Assembly (NCBI RefSeq): GCF_018967645.1
Contig: NZ_JAHLZF010000018.1
Span: forward strand, 1-57,409
From: Allobacillus halotolerans
GTDB taxonomy: Bacteria; Bacillota; Bacilli; Bacillales; Alkalibacillaceae
Length of the DNA stretch: 57,409 bases
Direction: 5' to 3'
Part shown: positions 17,221-25,143 of the stretch, in pieces
How the letters are laid out: every line of letters starts with the position of its first letter
Numbering within the stretch: the stretch's first letter is position 1
Notes under the pieces: model-generated
The model's input: the letters and a program-made list of their open reading frames with translations, nothing else
Databases searched by the model: none
What the model was told of the DNA's origin: nothing
Program-made: the position numbers and the translations under genes

Positions 17221-18204
17221 TTGGATACTGCAACTCACTTGACGATGGGAGTCGCATTAAGTGGTCTTTCTGTAATAGATCCGGTCGTTGAAGCCGACCC
17301 TAGTTTATTTACTGCTACTTTTTTCGGAGTTGTCATTGGCTCGATCGCCCCAGACTTCGATACGATTTTTAAATTAAAGGACAATGCAACGTATATTCGA
17401 CATCATCGCGGCTATTCTCACTCACCGCCTATGCTTATTTTCTGGAGTTTTTTCGTTTCGCTTCCTATTTTATTTTTCACACCGGAAATTTCTTATCTTC
17501 ATTTATGGCTTTGGACGATGCTCGCCATTATTTTACACGTCACGGTCGATATTTTTAATGCATATGGCACACAAGCGTTCAGACCGTTTAGCCATAAATG
17601 GTTAGCTATGGGATTCATCAATACGTTTGATCCGTTCATTTTTTATCTTTTCGTTGCAGGTATTTTCGCCTGGATGCTCGGTGCGAATCCTATTCATACA
17701 TTCACGATTGTCTTTTTCATCAACATTCTTTATCACATTAAAAGATATTTGGACAAAAAAGAAATTGTTGATATTTTAAAGCGTCATTTTCATGATAGAA
17801 ACATCGAAAGAATTATTACGCAGCCGACGATCAAGCATAATTGGTGGCGGATTGCCGTCGTTGCAGATGATCAATTTTTCATTGCTGATAGTGTTGATGG
17901 CCATATTGAAATTCTCGATATATTCGACCGGAAGTCATTACCTGAAACAGCTGAGATGAATGCGGCATTACTTGATAAAAACGTGCAAGCATTCGTCAAC
18001 TTTTCCCCGGTTTATCGTTATGAGATTGACCGGCACGACGATTATACAGAAATCCGCTTCATCGACTTAAGGTACCGTTCGAAAGGTCACTATCCGTTTG
18101 TTGCGGTCGTTACGTTGGATAAGTTTTATAATATCCTGACTTCGTATACTGGTTGGGTTTATTCTGAAGAAAAACTACAAAAAAAATTAGATGTTCTATC
18201 TTAA
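17221..18204 (+). CDS. yfhP: DUF457-type membrane metal-dependent hydrolase YfhP
   Basis: The 327 aa protein has an N-terminal half of about five membrane helices with conserved His and Asp (THLTMG, APDFDTIF, HHRGYSHSP, HVTVDIFNAYG), the YdjM/DUF457 pattern linked to phospholipase-like or metal-dependent hydrolases, and a soluble C-terminal half. In B. subtilis YfhP is reported to repress yfhQ-fabL-sspE expression, and here too it stands beside mutY and sspE. The start is a TTG with AAAGGAGGTG 5 nt upstream. Confidence 0.82.
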   Translation: MDTATHLTMGVALSGLSVIDPVVEADPSLFTATFFGVVIGSIAPDFDTIFKLKDNATYIRHHRGYSHSPPMLIFWSFFVSLPILFFTPEISYLHLWLWTMLAIILHVTVDIFNAYGTQAFRPFSHKWLAMGFINTFDPFIFYLFVAGIFAWMLGANPIHTFTIVFFINILYHIKRYLDKKEIVDILKRHFHDRNIERIITQPTIKHNWWRIAVVADDQFFIADSVDGHIEILDIFDRKSLPETAEMNAALLDKNVQAFVNFSPVYRYEIDRHDDYTEIRFIDLRYRSKGHYPFVAVVTLDKFYNILTSYTGWVYSEEKLQKKLDVLS

Positions 18205-18207
18205 AGT

Positions 18208-18248
18208 AAGGCTGCCTAGCGATTGGATTTCAAGGCAGCCTTGTTTTT
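18208..18248 (+). terminator. Terminator of yfhP
   Basis: AAGGCTGCC at 18208-18216 pairs perfectly with GGCAGCCTT at 18234-18242, followed by TGTTTTTG. It lies just after the yfhP stop and before the convergent yfhH. Confidence 0.85.
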
Positions 18249-18251
18249 GAA

Positions 18252-18590
18252 TTAATACAGCTCAATTTTATTTTTCAACAAGGATATTGGAAGGGCTTCT
18301 TCTTCATCGATGATATCCCCTTCTACACTTCTTCTCGTTCCCCAAGCAAAGACGCCTTTCAGGTAGCTAATCGTGAACGTTTCACCAACCGCACCTTCTA
18401 GCTCGTATACATCACCTTTATTGTAATCCTTTGGGTCCATCATATAGGCTTCAGCCATGACCATTTTTCGTTGATATACTTCAAACTCATTGATCATACC
18501 GAGTTGTTCGGCATTTTGTGCCCTTGCCTTCAACCGACCGATCTCAGAACGCAATTCCGGGATCGTGTATTCACTATATCTTTTTTCCAT
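18252..18590 (-). CDS. yfhH: DUF1811 protein YfhH
   Basis: The 112 aa protein has a helical first half (EKRYSEYTIPELRSEIGRLK) and a small SH3-like second half (GDVYELEGAVGETFTISYLKGVFAWG), the YfhH/DUF1811 pattern. The function is unknown. It follows recX by 16 bp, as in B. subtilis. I chose the ATG at 18590; a GTG three codons earlier is also open but sits on the AAGGAAGTG ribosome site. Confidence 0.85.
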   Translation of the reverse strand: MEKRYSEYTIPELRSEIGRLKARAQNAEQLGMINEFEVYQRKMVMAEAYMMDPKDYNKGDVYELEGAVGETFTISYLKGVFAWGTRRSVEGDIIDEEEALPISLLKNKIELY

Positions 18591-18606
18591 TATTTTCACT
18601 TCCTTT

Positions 18607-19428
18607 TTAGGATTCTATTTCTTCATTCATTTTTTCATCGATAAACTGTTCAATCAACTCGCCTTGAAAACCTTTCTGATAAAGGGATGCCTTCACCTTT
18701 TGAATCAACATGCCACCTTCATGCTTCCGTGCTTGTTTCGTCCAAATTTTCTCTCCTTGATAAAAGACAGCTTCTTTTTCCGCATCTTCATCTTTTTCCA
18801 AATCAATTTCTTCGACTGCCATTTGGATCGCATCCATTTGATAGCCTTGCTGCAGCATCGATTGCTTGGCTTTGTTCAATTGCGTATGGAATGACTCCCT
18901 GTTGGAAGAACGTGTCTTTTTCTGTAATAGTTTGGCTGCTTTTTCAACTTCTATTTCTTTTGAGTACTTTTCCATCGCTCCGTCAATCGTAGCAGGCGAA
19001 ATCTTTTTCTGCATCAATTCTTGCTTAATTTTATTTGGTCCTTTACTTGTCGTGTTTATTTTCGTTTGAACATAAGCTTCACTAAAGGCTACATCATCGA
19101 TTAATTTCTCTTGAATTAATTTTTCCATCACAAAAGCGATTTCTTCTTCTGTCGCTTCCTTTTTCACTAAATAATCAACCATTTCAGATTCTGCTCGCAT
19201 TCGGTAGCTTAAATAATTGATGGAAAGGGTATAGTATTGGTGGATTGCATCTTGTTTTTTTATTTCATCTATTTCGGATTGGGAGATTTCCATCCCTTTT
19301 CGAATCGCATGTCGGATCAGCAAGTCCTCATGAACGCCAAATCCGAACGATTCTACTTCATTCGTTTTTATAAAAACATTATATCGGTTTTTATTCTTCT
19401 TTTGCGTTGTTATCCGACTGACTATCAT
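18607..19428 (-). CDS. recX: Recombination regulator RecX
   Basis: The 273 aa helical protein is built of the three-helix RecX repeats (ALNYLSYRMRAESEMVDYL-like at about 70-95, then LIQEKLIDDVAFSEAYV and KGPNKIKQELMQKKI). It binds RecA filaments and modulates recombination. The length is that of Bacillus RecX, longer than the E. coli form, with extra repeats at the C-terminus. GAGGTG precedes the ATG. It is divergent from yfhF and cotranscribed with yfhH. Confidence 0.9.
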   Translation of the reverse strand: MIVSRITTQKKNKNRYNVFIKTNEVESFGFGVHEDLLIRHAIRKGMEISQSEIDEIKKQDAIHQYYTLSINYLSYRMRAESEMVDYLVKKEATEEEIAFVMEKLIQEKLIDDVAFSEAYVQTKINTTSKGPNKIKQELMQKKISPATIDGAMEKYSKEIEVEKAAKLLQKKTRSSNRESFHTQLNKAKQSMLQQGYQMDAIQMAVEEIDLEKDEDAEKEAVFYQGEKIWTKQARKHEGGMLIQKVKASLYQKGFQGELIEQFIDEKMNEEIES

Positions 19429-19485
19429 ATTGACACCTCATTTTAAATTACTTCCATTATAATACACGATAGGAGGGACTTCCAC

Positions 19486-20391
19486 TTGAGAATCATGATT
19501 GCTGGTGGCACCGGATTTGTCGGCAGACGATTGATTGACCATTTTCGGAATCCGGAGAATATGATTTACGTACTAACGCGTCAACCAGAAAAACATAAAG
19601 ATGAACCCTATGTAAAATACATCGAATGGTTAACGCCAGATAGCCAACCAGAAATACCCATTCAGCACGTTGATGTTTGCATTAATTTAGCTGGTGAATC
19701 GTTGAATAGTGGTCGCTGGACGGAAGAAAGAAAACGTTCAATTTTGGAAAGCCGCATGACGACGACAAGAGAGTTCATTCGCGTGATGGACGCTTTAAAA
19801 GAAAAGCCTGAAGTGTATATTAACGCTTCAGCAATCGGCTATTATGGAACATCGACCGAAAAAATTTTCACGGAAAATACGATGGTCGCCGGACGCGACT
19901 TTTTGGCGGAAGTTTGTGATGTGTGGGAGGCTGAAGCCCAGGCAGCCGAAACGATCGGTGTTCGAACTGTTTTCGCCAGATTCGGACTGATTCTGGATCG
20001 GAACAACGGGGTATTGCCGTTATTCGCACTACCTTATCAAATGATGATCGGCGGAAAAATTGGTTCTGGTGAGCAGTGGATGTCATGGATCCATATCCAA
20101 GACGTCGTCTGTGCGATTGATTGGATCATTCACCAAGAAGAACTGTCGGGACCTGTGAATTTTACAGCACCTAAACCGAAACGAAACAAGGATTTCGGCA
20201 AAAAATTGGCTGAGACATTGAATCGACCGACATGGCTTTCCATCCCTTCTTCCCCCGTAAGAGTAGCGTTAGGTGATATGAGTGATTTAATTTTAAAAGG
20301 TCAATATGTTCTACCAAGGAAGCTGCAGGACAGCGGTTATTCGTTTAAATATCGTTCACTGGATCGAGCACTTGATAATATTTATAAATAA
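19486..20391 (+). CDS. yfhF: TIGR01777 family NAD(P)-dependent epimerase-like protein YfhF
   Basis: The 301 aa short-chain dehydrogenase-like protein has the Rossmann motif GGTGFVGRRL at 8-17, the CINLAGESLNSGRWTEERK segment typical of TIGR01777, a catalytic-like Tyr in SAIGYYG, and the C-terminal DUF1731-type end. The substrate is unknown. It starts with TTG, with AGGAGGG 9 nt before. Confidence 0.88.
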   Translation: MRIMIAGGTGFVGRRLIDHFRNPENMIYVLTRQPEKHKDEPYVKYIEWLTPDSQPEIPIQHVDVCINLAGESLNSGRWTEERKRSILESRMTTTREFIRVMDALKEKPEVYINASAIGYYGTSTEKIFTENTMVAGRDFLAEVCDVWEAEAQAAETIGVRTVFARFGLILDRNNGVLPLFALPYQMMIGGKIGSGEQWMSWIHIQDVVCAIDWIIHQEELSGPVNFTAPKPKRNKDFGKKLAETLNRPTWLSIPSSPVRVALGDMSDLILKGQYVLPRKLQDSGYSFKYRSLDRALDNIYK

Positions 20392-20476
20392 TTGACCTTC
20401 TCATTAAAAAAATTCGCTTTTCGACTTAAAAAGCGATTGGCAAACGACCGAAAAAAGTGTATGATTTTCTTAAAGA

Positions 20477-20548
20477 AATAGGGAAGGCAAATGGTGCGCC
20501 ACCGCTTGATATCATGCGGTTCTAGTGGGTTCGATTCCCACCCCGGAT
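20477..20548 (+). tRNA. Degenerate tRNA-like element (pseudo-tRNA)
   Basis: A perfect T arm is present: GTGGG-TTCGATT-CCCAC at 20525-20541. Before it lie an anticodon-like arm ACCGC/GCGGT (20501-20505 with 20516-20520) with a 10-nt instead of 7-nt loop, and a D-like arm GGC-AAATGGTGC-GCC (20486-20500). The putative acceptor stem pairs only partly (AATAGGG with CCCGGAT: three G-C pairs at the base, two mismatches) and no CCA follows. GAT would be the anticodon if the loop were normal. It is most likely a decayed tRNA or a tRNA-derived RNA domain, not a working tRNA. Confidence 0.4.
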
Positions 20549-20572
20549 TTTTGTTGTAACAGATAAAAATTC

Positions 20573-20635
20573 GAGGGTGAAACGAACGCCACACATGTGC
20601 CGTTTTCTTTGACACCCTCATAAAAATGGAGGGTG
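20573..20635 (+). promoter_or_regulatory. Possible translational attenuator of the GNAT gene
   Basis: GAGGGTG occurs at 20573-20579 and again at 20629-20635; CACCCTC at 20613-20619 can pair with either. The second copy is the ribosome site of the gene at 20643. Between the first pair lies a five-codon ORF, Met-Cys-Arg-Phe-Leu (20595-20612), whose stop abuts CACCCTC. The second hairpin is also followed by TTTTATT, so it could act as a terminator instead. Confidence 0.5.
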
Positions 20636-20642
20636 TTTTATT

Positions 20643-21194
20643 ATGCTTAAAAAACGTGATTTACAAGACGCGCACATTCTCTTCCCCCTATTGAATGACC
20701 GAGCGGTAAAACCATATGTCCGTGAAAAAGCCGATTCATTGGAAGCTTATTATTTCTTGATGAACCGGTTTGCCCAGCAAGAGGACAATGGCGAATTGAT
20801 TTCAAGAACAATTATGGATGATTGGGGCAGCCCGATTGGTGCGATTACTTTATATGATATTGAGGATCGCGCTGGATTTTTGGCCACATGGCTAGGAAAA
20901 CCTTTTTTCGGAAAAGGCTATAATCAATACGCCAAGGAACAATTTTTATATGAACTGTTCGTCGAGCACGACATCGACCTAGTATTTTTGAAAGTTAATC
21001 AATTGAATGCCCGGTCCATCGCAGCCATGAATAAAATACCATACGCCGTTATTGCCAATGACACTTTTCCACACGTTTATGAAAAGATCAACCAGGGGAA
21101 TAAACGTTACAAACTGTACGCCATTCATAAAGAGGCCTATCTATTGTTTATGAACGAGCGAGAACAACTTGTTGTGGATGAGTTGGAGGCTTAA
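20643..21194 (+). CDS. GNAT family N-acetyltransferase
   Basis: The 183 aa protein resembles the RimJ/RimL-type GNAT group: a mixed alpha-beta fold with the acetyl-CoA loop region FGKGYNQYAKEQ near residue 100 and the typical closing FLKVNQLNARSIAAMNKI near 120-137. The acceptor is unknown. Its ribosome site GGAGGGTG is inside a hairpin that has a competing partner upstream, suggesting controlled expression. It is followed by array C1 without a terminator. Confidence 0.75.
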   Translation: MLKKRDLQDAHILFPLLNDRAVKPYVREKADSLEAYYFLMNRFAQQEDNGELISRTIMDDWGSPIGAITLYDIEDRAGFLATWLGKPFFGKGYNQYAKEQFLYELFVEHDIDLVFLKVNQLNARSIAAMNKIPYAVIANDTFPHVYEKINQGNKRYKLYAIHKEAYLLFMNEREQLVVDELEA

Positions 21195-21200
21195 GTAAAT

Positions 21201-21800
21201 GATCTGGCACATATTTATTGACGTATGTATGTAGGATGGGCGCATATTTTATAGAATGGGGTGCATATTTCGTCGGTTTGGGCGCATATCTTACCAGTTT
21301 GGGAGCATATCTCCCGGGTTTGGGCGAATATCCTTCCAGTTTGGGCACATTTACCGCCGAGTTGGGCGCATATCCTTTTGACTTGGGAGCATATCTCACC
21401 AGTTTAGACACATATCCCACCCGGCTGGGCATATACTTTCAATTGGGTGCATATCCCGTCGGTATAGGCGCATATCTTACCAGTTTGGGAGCATATCTCC
21501 CGGGTTTGGGCGAATATCCTTCCAGTTTGGGCACATTTCCCGCCGAGTTGGTCGCATATCCTTTTGAGTTGGGAGCATATCTCACCGGTTTGAGTGTATA
21601 TAATTTTGATTAAGCTAATATACCATCAGTTTGGGCATATCTTTGCGACTGGGCTCATATCTCGCTGACTTGGGTGTATATCCTGCCGACTTGGGAGCAT
21701 ATCCCATCGGGTTGGGCACATATCCTTCCAATTTGGGTTCATATCACACCGGCTTGGCCGTATATCCCGCTGACTTAGGTGCATATCTTAATCTTTTAGT
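21201..21800 (+). repeat. Tandem array C1, about 26 units of 21 bp
   Basis: The core TTGGGNGCATATC recurs; the CATAT step falls at 21243, 21264, 21285, 21306, 21327, 21348, 21369, 21390 and 21411, then after two slightly short units at 21471-21597, then from 21636 to 21782. A block of about seven units starting at 21281 is duplicated at 21467. The array is interrupted at about 21598-21635. The inverse form of the core makes array C2 at 34445-34785. Confidence 0.95.
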
Positions 21801-21856
21801 TGTATAAATCAGTCCATCGGTATTCTGAAATGATTTTCTGATCAAAAACAACTAAG

Positions 21857-22004
21857 TTATCCACAACTGTCCACAAATTGTGAGTAACTCTGTGAATGCC
21901 TGTTTTTTCAACTCCTTTTATTCACAAGAACATACGCTCTTGCTTGTGGATAATGTGAATAAGTCTGTGAATAGTTAAATAAATCCCATTTCTATTGTGG
22001 ATAA
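21857..22004. promoter_or_regulatory. DnaA-box cluster (nine boxes in 148 bp)
   Basis: Matches to TTATNCACA: 21857 (+), 21918 (+), 21945 (-), 21954 (-) and 21996 (-) are perfect; 21879 (-) and 21966 (-) have one mismatch; 21867 (+) and 21892-ish (-) have two. Two perfect boxes at 21945 and 21954 are directly abutted. No dnaA, dnaN or other oriC genes are in the window, and the gene order is that of a region far from oriC, so this is a non-origin DnaA-binding cluster, either titrating DnaA or regulating nearby genes. Confidence 0.8.
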
Positions 22005-22061
22005 CCTGTATATAGAGTCATTGACGGAACAACCAATCAGTGGCTCTTTTTTCATGACTTT

Positions 22062-22080
22062 TTGTTCTTATTTAGAACAA
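22062..22080. promoter_or_regulatory. Operator-like palindrome upstream of the Xre gene
   Basis: TTGTTCT-TATTT-AGAACAA is a perfect 7-bp inverted repeat with a 5-bp spacer, about 150 bp before the Xre start. It could be a regulator-binding site; no T-run makes it a terminator. Confidence 0.35.
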
Positions 22081-22232
22081 TTTCTCCATTGTGAAGAATA
22101 AGAACACGAACTGCCTCCCTTTCCGTTTTTTTTAGTGATAGCATGATGAGATATAACGTATGTTTCCAGTATCCTGGTTGCTTGATCAAGCGGTTGTTAC
22201 CGTTACTTCTTAAACGGAAAGCGTGTGTGTAA

Positions 22233-22652
22233 ATGCCATTCAATTTAGCAGCAAATATCCGATATTTTCGCGAACAGAATAACTGGACGCAACAATATGT
22301 CGCAGACGCTCTGAATGTCTCTCGTTCAATGATTGCCAAATGGGAAAACCAATCAGCGCAGCCCGACTTACATATGTTGATCAAGCTCAGTGAACTTTTC
22401 GAAATTTCCCTTGATCAACTCATTGGACGATCAATCACGAAAGAACACGTTCTCCGCGAAATTGAACGCATTTATTCATTGGAAGAAGAAGTTTCACAAC
22501 AAGATGAAAACATTATCCAACTCATAGATTTCATCATACGCAACAAACAATTCAACGAACGATTTCGCGAGCTTGCTAGAATGCCTGTAAAAAAGCAACG
22601 CATCGTATTGAACATGCTTGAAAAATTAATATCTGATTTAAATAAAATATAA
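22233..22652 (+). CDS. Xre family transcriptional regulator
   Basis: The 139 aa protein has an N-terminal helix-turn-helix (residues about 6-60: NIRYFREQNNWTQQYVADALNVSRSMIAKWEN) and a helical C-terminal part for dimerisation. It resembles SOS-independent Cro/CI-type regulators found singly in Bacillaceae chromosomes. The ribosome site is weak. It is flanked by the DnaA-box cluster upstream and a terminator and array D downstream. Targets are unknown; the palindrome at 22062 is one candidate. Confidence 0.82.
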   Translation: MPFNLAANIRYFREQNNWTQQYVADALNVSRSMIAKWENQSAQPDLHMLIKLSELFEISLDQLIGRSITKEHVLREIERIYSLEEEVSQQDENIIQLIDFIIRNKQFNERFRELARMPVKKQRIVLNMLEKLISDLNKI

Positions 22653-22669
22653 GTTATGAATAGAGGAAT

Positions 22670-22702
22670 GATAGTCGATACTAGTATTGGCTATCTTTTT
22701 TT
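22670..22702 (+). terminator. Terminator of the Xre gene
   Basis: GATAGTCGATA pairs with TATTGGCTATC (11 bp with G-U pairs), followed by seven T. It lies 18 bp after the stop. Confidence 0.85.
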
Positions 22703-22836
22703 ATGTTAAATATTACATTAAAAGTTCAATAGAATGACTTGAAACCTTTTTGAATGATTAACCGTACGTATATTATAGCGGTTCAGTCCGTTGCTTGAGT
22801 GAAGGTGTTGGTTTGCATGAGCGGTGATGTGCTTTT

Positions 22837-22920
22837 TTTGAACAGTCTGCGCAATTCTTTGAACGGTCAACACGCAGCTTTGAACAGTCTGCGCAATTCT
22901 TTGAACGGTATTCACTCATC
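22837..22920 (+). repeat. Tandem array D, four units of 21 bp
   Basis: Units start TTTGAACAGT or TTTGAACGGT at 22837, 22858, 22879 and 22900. Units 1 and 3 are identical over 21 bp, so there is a 42-bp super-repeat. It is the shortest array, between the Xre terminator and the yxlE-like gene. Confidence 0.9.
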
Positions 22921-22975
22921 ACACCATGCAGTTTAGAGAATTATAGAATCTATCAGCAAAAGGATGGGAGATCAA

Positions 22976-23179
22976 ATGGAAGGGTTAAAAATTATTCAAG
23001 AGAATTTAGCGATTCTTGCACCGCTGTTTGTACTGCAATTGATTTTAATGGTCATTGCCTTGATTGATTTGGCTAAAAATGAAGTTCCGCGGGGACCGAA
23101 GTGGGTTTGGGCGCTTGTCATTATTTTCGTCAATATTATTGGTCCAATCGTTTATTTTATCGCTGGAAAGAGGAGATAA
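22976..23179 (+). CDS. yxlE: YxlE-like PLDc_N membrane protein
   Basis: The 67 aa protein has two membrane helices (about 14-34 and 44-64) with the PLDc_N pattern KNEVPRGPKWVWALVI and NIIGPIVYFIAGKR. In B. subtilis YxlE is encoded before yxlF-yxlG in the sigY operon. Here sigY, yxlC and yxlD are absent. ATG at 22976 chosen for GGGAG just upstream. It is followed by the ATPase gene after 3 bp, so one operon. Confidence 0.78.
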   Translation: MEGLKIIQENLAILAPLFVLQLILMVIALIDLAKNEVPRGPKWVWALVIIFVNIIGPIVYFIAGKRR

Positions 23180-23182
23180 AAA

Positions 23183-24091
23183 ATGGAGTTAGTGTCTGTG
23201 AATGATTTAACGAAAACTTATTCGAAGCATGCTGTCGTGGATCATGTCAGTTTTGATCTTCAACCGGGAAAGTGTGTCGCTTTGCTTGGACCGAATGGTG
23301 CGGGGAAAACAACGACCTTACGTATGTTAGCTGGGTTTATTCAACCGACTAGTGGCTCAATTTCATTTAATGAAGATACCCTTTCAAAAGACTTCAGAAA
23401 ATTTGTCGGTTATCTTCCGCAGTATCCAAGCTTTTACCCGTGGATGTCTGGTGAAGAGTTTTTACACTATGCCGGTCAGTTAGCTGGATTGACTAAAAAA
23501 GAAGCATCCGACAGATCAAATGAACTTTTACAACTTGTCCATTTAACGGAATCTGGCAAAAAGCGAATTGGAAAATACTCCGGTGGAATGAAGCAACGAC
23601 TCGGGATTGCTCAAGCGTTGATTCATGAACCAAAACTGATCATGCTCGATGAACCGGTGTCGTCTCTCGACCCAATTGGACGCCGGGAAGTTTTGAACTT
23701 AATTCGTGAATTAAAAAAAGACGCGACGGTTTTATTTTCAACTCATATTTTAAATGATGCTGAAGAAGTGAGCGAAGAGATCCTTCTCATGAATGATGGG
23801 AAGTTAATCGAGCAAGGACCGATTTCAGAGATTCGTGGGATGCAGCAAACGGTTACAATCCGTCTTGCCTTTGAAAAAGAACCTAAATTCATTCATGAAA
23901 AATTAAAAGAAATTGATTCCGTGTACCAAGTGACTGAGGAAAACGGGACTTTTGATGTTTCAGTACATGATTTAAATGCTGCTCGAGATACGATTTTCAG
24001 TCGTGTTCAAGAAGAGGGTTGGGAACTTTCATTGTTTGAGATCACTTCAGGGACATTGGAAGATATCTTTATGAAGGCGGTGAATAAATAA
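23183..24091 (+). CDS. yxlF: ABC transporter ATP-binding protein (YxlF-like)
   Basis: The 302 aa protein has Walker A GPNGAGKTTT at 36-45, signature YSGGMKQRLGIAQAL, Walker B LIMLDEPVSSLD and switch His in LFSTHIL. A C-terminal extension of about 80 residues is usual for the DrrA/CcmA type exporters. Together with the next gene it forms an ABC transporter of unknown substrate. Its stop overlaps the start of the permease (TAATG). Confidence 0.88.
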   Translation: MELVSVNDLTKTYSKHAVVDHVSFDLQPGKCVALLGPNGAGKTTTLRMLAGFIQPTSGSISFNEDTLSKDFRKFVGYLPQYPSFYPWMSGEEFLHYAGQLAGLTKKEASDRSNELLQLVHLTESGKKRIGKYSGGMKQRLGIAQALIHEPKLIMLDEPVSSLDPIGRREVLNLIRELKKDATVLFSTHILNDAEEVSEEILLMNDGKLIEQGPISEIRGMQQTVTIRLAFEKEPKFIHEKLKEIDSVYQVTEENGTFDVSVHDLNAARDTIFSRVQEEGWELSLFEITSGTLEDIFMKAVNK

Positions 24092-24864
24092 TGCAATGGA
24101 CCGTCATTCTGAAAAAAGAACTCACCGAAAACTGGCGAAATTTCAAATGGCTCTGGGTGCCGATTGTGTTTATCCTTATCTCTATTATGGATCTAATTTC
24201 TACTTATTATATGCCAATCATCATCGAATCTGCCGGTGGACTACCAGAAGGCACCGTCATCGACATACCAATGCCAAGTCCGTCTGAAGCGATGTTGATG
24301 AGTTTTTCCCAGCTAAATATGATAGGAGTTTTAATACTGACCGTCATGTCGATGGGAACCATTTCCGGTGAAATCAAAAGTGGTGTATATGAACTGATCC
24401 TCGCCAAGCCTGTAAAGTATACGAATTATGTCACAGGAAAGTTCTTCTCCTACTGGTTACTTATGATGGTTTCGCTTTTACTCGGTCTACTCGCAAGCTG
24501 GTATTATACGAATCTTCTTTTCGGAGAATTAGCGCTTAGCCAAATGTTCGTTGCTGCTTTGTTTTATGCATGCTGGTTAACCTTGGTCATCGCTATCGTC
24601 ATTCTTTATAATACTTGGTTCAAATCACCCGGATTGATTGCTTTCTTATCGATCATTACAGTCATCATTTTGACAGTCATGACGAACATCTTTGGCCACG
24701 TACTCGGGTGGAGCCCGGCTAAAATAACCGAATATATTTCCATCTACTTGCATACAGGCGATTTAGATATCGAAATTTGGTTCAGTGCAATCGTCACATT
24801 ATTGCTTAGTTTGGCTTGCATACTATTCGCCATTGTATCGTTACGAAATCGAGCAATAGATTAA
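24091..24864 (+). CDS. yxlG: ABC transporter permease (YxlG-like, ABC-2 type)
   Basis: The 257 aa protein has six membrane helices with a short periplasmic-side loop after the first (ESAGGLPEGTVIDIPMPS). The MGTISGEIKSGVYELILAKPV segment is typical of NosY/ABC-2 permeases. Translationally coupled to the ATPase. Array A2 begins 17 bp after its stop and no separate terminator was seen before the array. Confidence 0.86.
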   Translation: MQWTVILKKELTENWRNFKWLWVPIVFILISIMDLISTYYMPIIIESAGGLPEGTVIDIPMPSPSEAMLMSFSQLNMIGVLILTVMSMGTISGEIKSGVYELILAKPVKYTNYVTGKFFSYWLLMMVSLLLGLLASWYYTNLLFGELALSQMFVAALFYACWLTLVIAIVILYNTWFKSPGLIAFLSIITVIILTVMTNIFGHVLGWSPAKITEYISIYLHTGDLDIEIWFSAIVTLLLSLACILFAIVSLRNRAID

Positions 24865-24881
24865 AAGAACGGGTTTTTGAA

Positions 24882-25028
24882 TTAACACTGAAGCTTTCAC
24901 AATTAACACTGAAGAAATCTGATTTAACCCTGAAGATTGCTACTTTAACACTGAAGAAAACCTATTTAACACTGAAGAAACCGAAATAAACACTGAAGTT
25001 CGCTCCATTAACACTGAAGCTCAACAAG
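24882..25028 (+). repeat. Tandem array A2, seven units of 21 bp
   Basis: TTAACACTGAAG-type cores at 24882, 24903, 24924, 24945, 24966, 24987 and 25008, exactly 21 bp apart. The third has TTAACCC, the sixth ATAAACAC. Same family as array A1, same orientation, 18 kb away. It lies in the convergent space between yxlG and the pilus operon. Confidence 0.95.
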
Positions 25029-25098
25029 GTTTGGGTGAAATTCCGCTGTTTGACTCCATTAGTCGCGAGCATATCTCCATTATCAATAGTAAAAGAAC

Positions 25099-25143
25099 CA
25101 AAAAAAGCTGAGTGATCGATTACGAGAATCGACTGCTCAGCTT
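25099..25143. terminator. Terminator of the pilus operon
   Basis: AAGCTGAG at 25105-25112 pairs with CTCAGCTT at 25136-25143, with an inner CGATT/AATCG stem. On the minus strand it is followed by seven T. It overlaps the last codons of pilO. Confidence 0.8.

Noticed and set aside
20382-20621. 79 aa minus-strand ORF with GWESNP
   Set aside because: This peptide is a typical antisense translation of a tRNA T arm, so the frame only mirrors the tRNA-like element.
21148-21613. ORFs of 94 aa (minus) and 131 aa (plus) over array C1
   Set aside because: Same reason: the frames follow the 21-bp period on both strands, overlap a real gene, and lack ribosome sites.
22052-22384. 110 aa minus-strand ORF opposite the Xre gene
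   Set aside because: It overlaps a clear HTH gene in antisense and shows no domain or ribosome site.
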